A DNA stretch of 14,758 nt. It comes from Magnetominusculus dajiuhuensis (lineage in GTDB: Bacteria; Nitrospirota; Thermodesulfovibrionia; Thermodesulfovibrionales; Magnetobacteriaceae). Of the stretch, positions 14,154 through 14,758 are shown one piece after another (position 1 is the stretch's first letter; every line of letters starts with the position of its first letter). The stretch covers positions 1-14,758 of the forward strand of contig NZ_JBJUSG010000093.1 of assembly GCF_046044395.1 (NCBI RefSeq), in the 5' to 3' direction. The notes under the pieces are model-generated. The model was not told the DNA's origin and made no database searches. It worked only from the letters and a program-made list of their open reading frames with translations. Made by a program: the position numbers and the translations under genes.

Positions 14154-14237
14154 TCAAAACCAGCGCCTCCTAACATAATATCCACCGCCACCACCGAAAA
14201 CTATAAGCAGTATAACGATCAAAAGTAAGGTATCCAT
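14154..14237 (-). CDS. 27-aa glycine-motif small membrane protein
   Basis: Small ORF, ATG at 14237, TGA at 14154. One hydrophobic helix (MDTLLLIVILLIVF), then a five-glycine run, YYV and a basic end RRRWF. The pattern is like tiny DUF3309-type or related membrane proteins found near csbD/BON genes, though the match is from memory. AAAGGAGAAAAG precedes the ATG. First gene of the stress cluster, about 275 nt downstream of the strong promoter at 14519-14547. Confidence 0.6.
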   Translation of the reverse strand: MDTLLLIVILLIVFGGGGGYYVRRRWF

Positions 14238-14383
14238 AGACTTTTCTCCTTTTCTTTGTCCGTACCGCTGGCCAAACACAACAAACTAAGCTGTTTGATA
14301 TTGTCAGCAGTAGTACACTCAGTGCCAGTTTAATAACTCCCAAAGCCGGAACAGCCTGCTCAACAATTGAAGCCGGAGTTGAT

Positions 14384-14395
14384 GGCTCATGAGCC
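14384..14395. repeat. Perfect 12-bp palindrome in the stress-cluster leader
   Basis: GGCTCATGAGCC, without a spacer, between the strong promoter and the first small gene. It could be a protein-binding site or part of the folded leader RNA. Confidence 0.35.
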
Positions 14396-14440
14396 TGATC
14401 CTAAAACTTGGGGCCTTGGGCAAACCACATAGTTTAATCT

Positions 14441-14512
14441 CAACCCTCATAATGGTATAAGGACTAAGGGTGAGGAGTTGCACGATGTTCACTGCTACTA
14501 TTGGTTGCAGTG
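14441..14512 (-). other. Hairpins at the 5' end of the stress-cluster leader RNA
   Basis: CACTGC/GCAGTG (14490-14495 with 14507-14512, 11-nt loop) would be the very first bases of the transcript from the promoter at 14519-14547. Next, TGAGG-A-GTTG (14471-14480) pairs with CAACCCTCA (14441-14449): 9 bp with one bulge. Further down, AACTCC/GGAGTT can enclose another branched region (about 14332-14380). No known RNA family recognised; it could be a leader or a separate small RNA. The 521-bp gap 14238-14758 holds only this, the promoter, repeats and the hairpin at 14697. Confidence 0.4.
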
Positions 14513-14518
14513 ATTAAT

Positions 14519-14547
14519 ATCATACCACAACTTGCATTGATTGTCAA
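14519..14547 (-). promoter_or_regulatory. Strong sigma-70-type promoter for the stress cluster
   Basis: On the minus strand: TTGACA (14547-14542, 6/6), a 17-bp spacer, TATGAT (14524-14519, 5/6), with TGG just before the -10 box making an extended -10. The predicted start is near 14512. It is the best housekeeping-type promoter I saw in the window and points at the small stress genes beginning at 14237. Confidence 0.8.
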
Positions 14548-14640
14548 GTGTTATTTTTACATAAATATCAAGTTACCAAAACCAGCCCCTCATCGCAGGG
14601 CAAACGCGTTAGGAAAATAAGCAGAAAATGCCTATGTATT

Positions 14641-14675
14641 CATTCCGGCTTGTCCCTTTGCGTCATTCCGGCTTG
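14641..14675. repeat. Tandem CATTCCGGCTTG dispersed repeats
   Basis: CATTCCGGCTTG occurs at 14641-14652 and 14664-14675, 23 bp apart, both followed by different sequence. The first copy, CATTCCGGCTTGTCC, is the reverse complement of 33-47 at the other end of the window. Confidence 0.55.
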
Positions 14676-14696
14676 CAGACTGTGTCACAATAGTAA

Positions 14697-14722
14697 AGCC
14701 CCCCTTTTTTTTGAGGGGGGCT
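14697..14722 (-). terminator. GC-rich hairpin, possible terminator
   Basis: AGCCCCCC (14697-14704) pairs perfectly with GGGGGGCT (14715-14722) around a loop of eight T, G and A. Read on the minus strand the stem is followed by TTTACTATT, a weak U-rich tail. It could therefore end a leftward transcript entering from beyond the right edge, shielding the stress-cluster promoter. Confidence 0.45.
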
Positions 14723-14758
14723 GTGGTCGTAGCGCTGGGCAGTGGGGATATTATTTTA

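Overview
The window looks like chromosomal DNA of a diderm (Gram-negative) bacterium. It has an MCE/MlaD lipid-transport protein, an outer-membrane-type lipoprotein, an L,D-transpeptidase and several exported small proteins. The gene mix (orphan response regulators, a KamA/ATP-grasp operon, CsbD/BON/small-membrane stress genes, short dispersed palindromic repeats) recalls Nitrospirota or former Deltaproteobacteria. That placement is an impression, not a demonstration.

Layout. 1-246: no gene, dispersed repeats. 247-1771 (+): an mlaD-like gene overlapping a gene for an ABC-transport auxiliary lipoprotein. 1973-2236 (+): the front half of a class III nucleotidyl cyclase, broken where a repeated sequence begins. 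6086-2290 (-): a tightly overlapped operon of a lysine-2,3-aminomutase-type radical SAM enzyme, two D-Ala-D-Ala-ligase-like ATP-grasp enzymes and a GNAT acetyltransferase. 8556-6422 (-): a sigma-54 activator with a degenerate receiver domain, then a three-helix membrane protein. 11398-8697 (-): a DUF5618-like gene, then an unusual single ORF fusing CbiB/CobD (cobalamin biosynthesis) to an L,D-transpeptidase and two NTF2-like domains. 11606-12007 (+): a lone CheY-like response regulator. 14237-12165 (-): a run of small envelope/stress genes (a 27-aa membrane peptide, BON, CsbD, a lmo0937-like membrane protein, a His/Arg-rich exported protein, a 36-aa peptide, an exported beta-domain protein). 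14238-14758: no gene, but a strong sigma-70-type promoter, a hairpin-rich leader, dispersed repeats and a GC hairpin.

How the parts may work together. A near-consensus sigma-54 promoter (6154-6169) lies 68 bp upstream of the kamA ATG. A 15-bp palindrome, GTGCCA-N3-TGGCAC, lies about 129 bp upstream of the predicted transcript start. Two more copies of the same palindrome, with centres 41 bp apart, sit directly upstream of the neighbouring sigma-54 activator gene. The simplest reading is that this activator controls itself and the kamA operon. All substrate-binding residues that mark a lysine (not glutamate) 2,3-aminomutase are kept in KamA, at one constant offset from the clostridial enzyme. 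The operon is therefore a candidate pathway that makes beta-lysine, ligates it and acetylates it, possibly to a beta-amino-acid peptide used as an osmolyte or metabolite. The product is inference; the gene order, overlaps, promoter and palindromes can be read directly.
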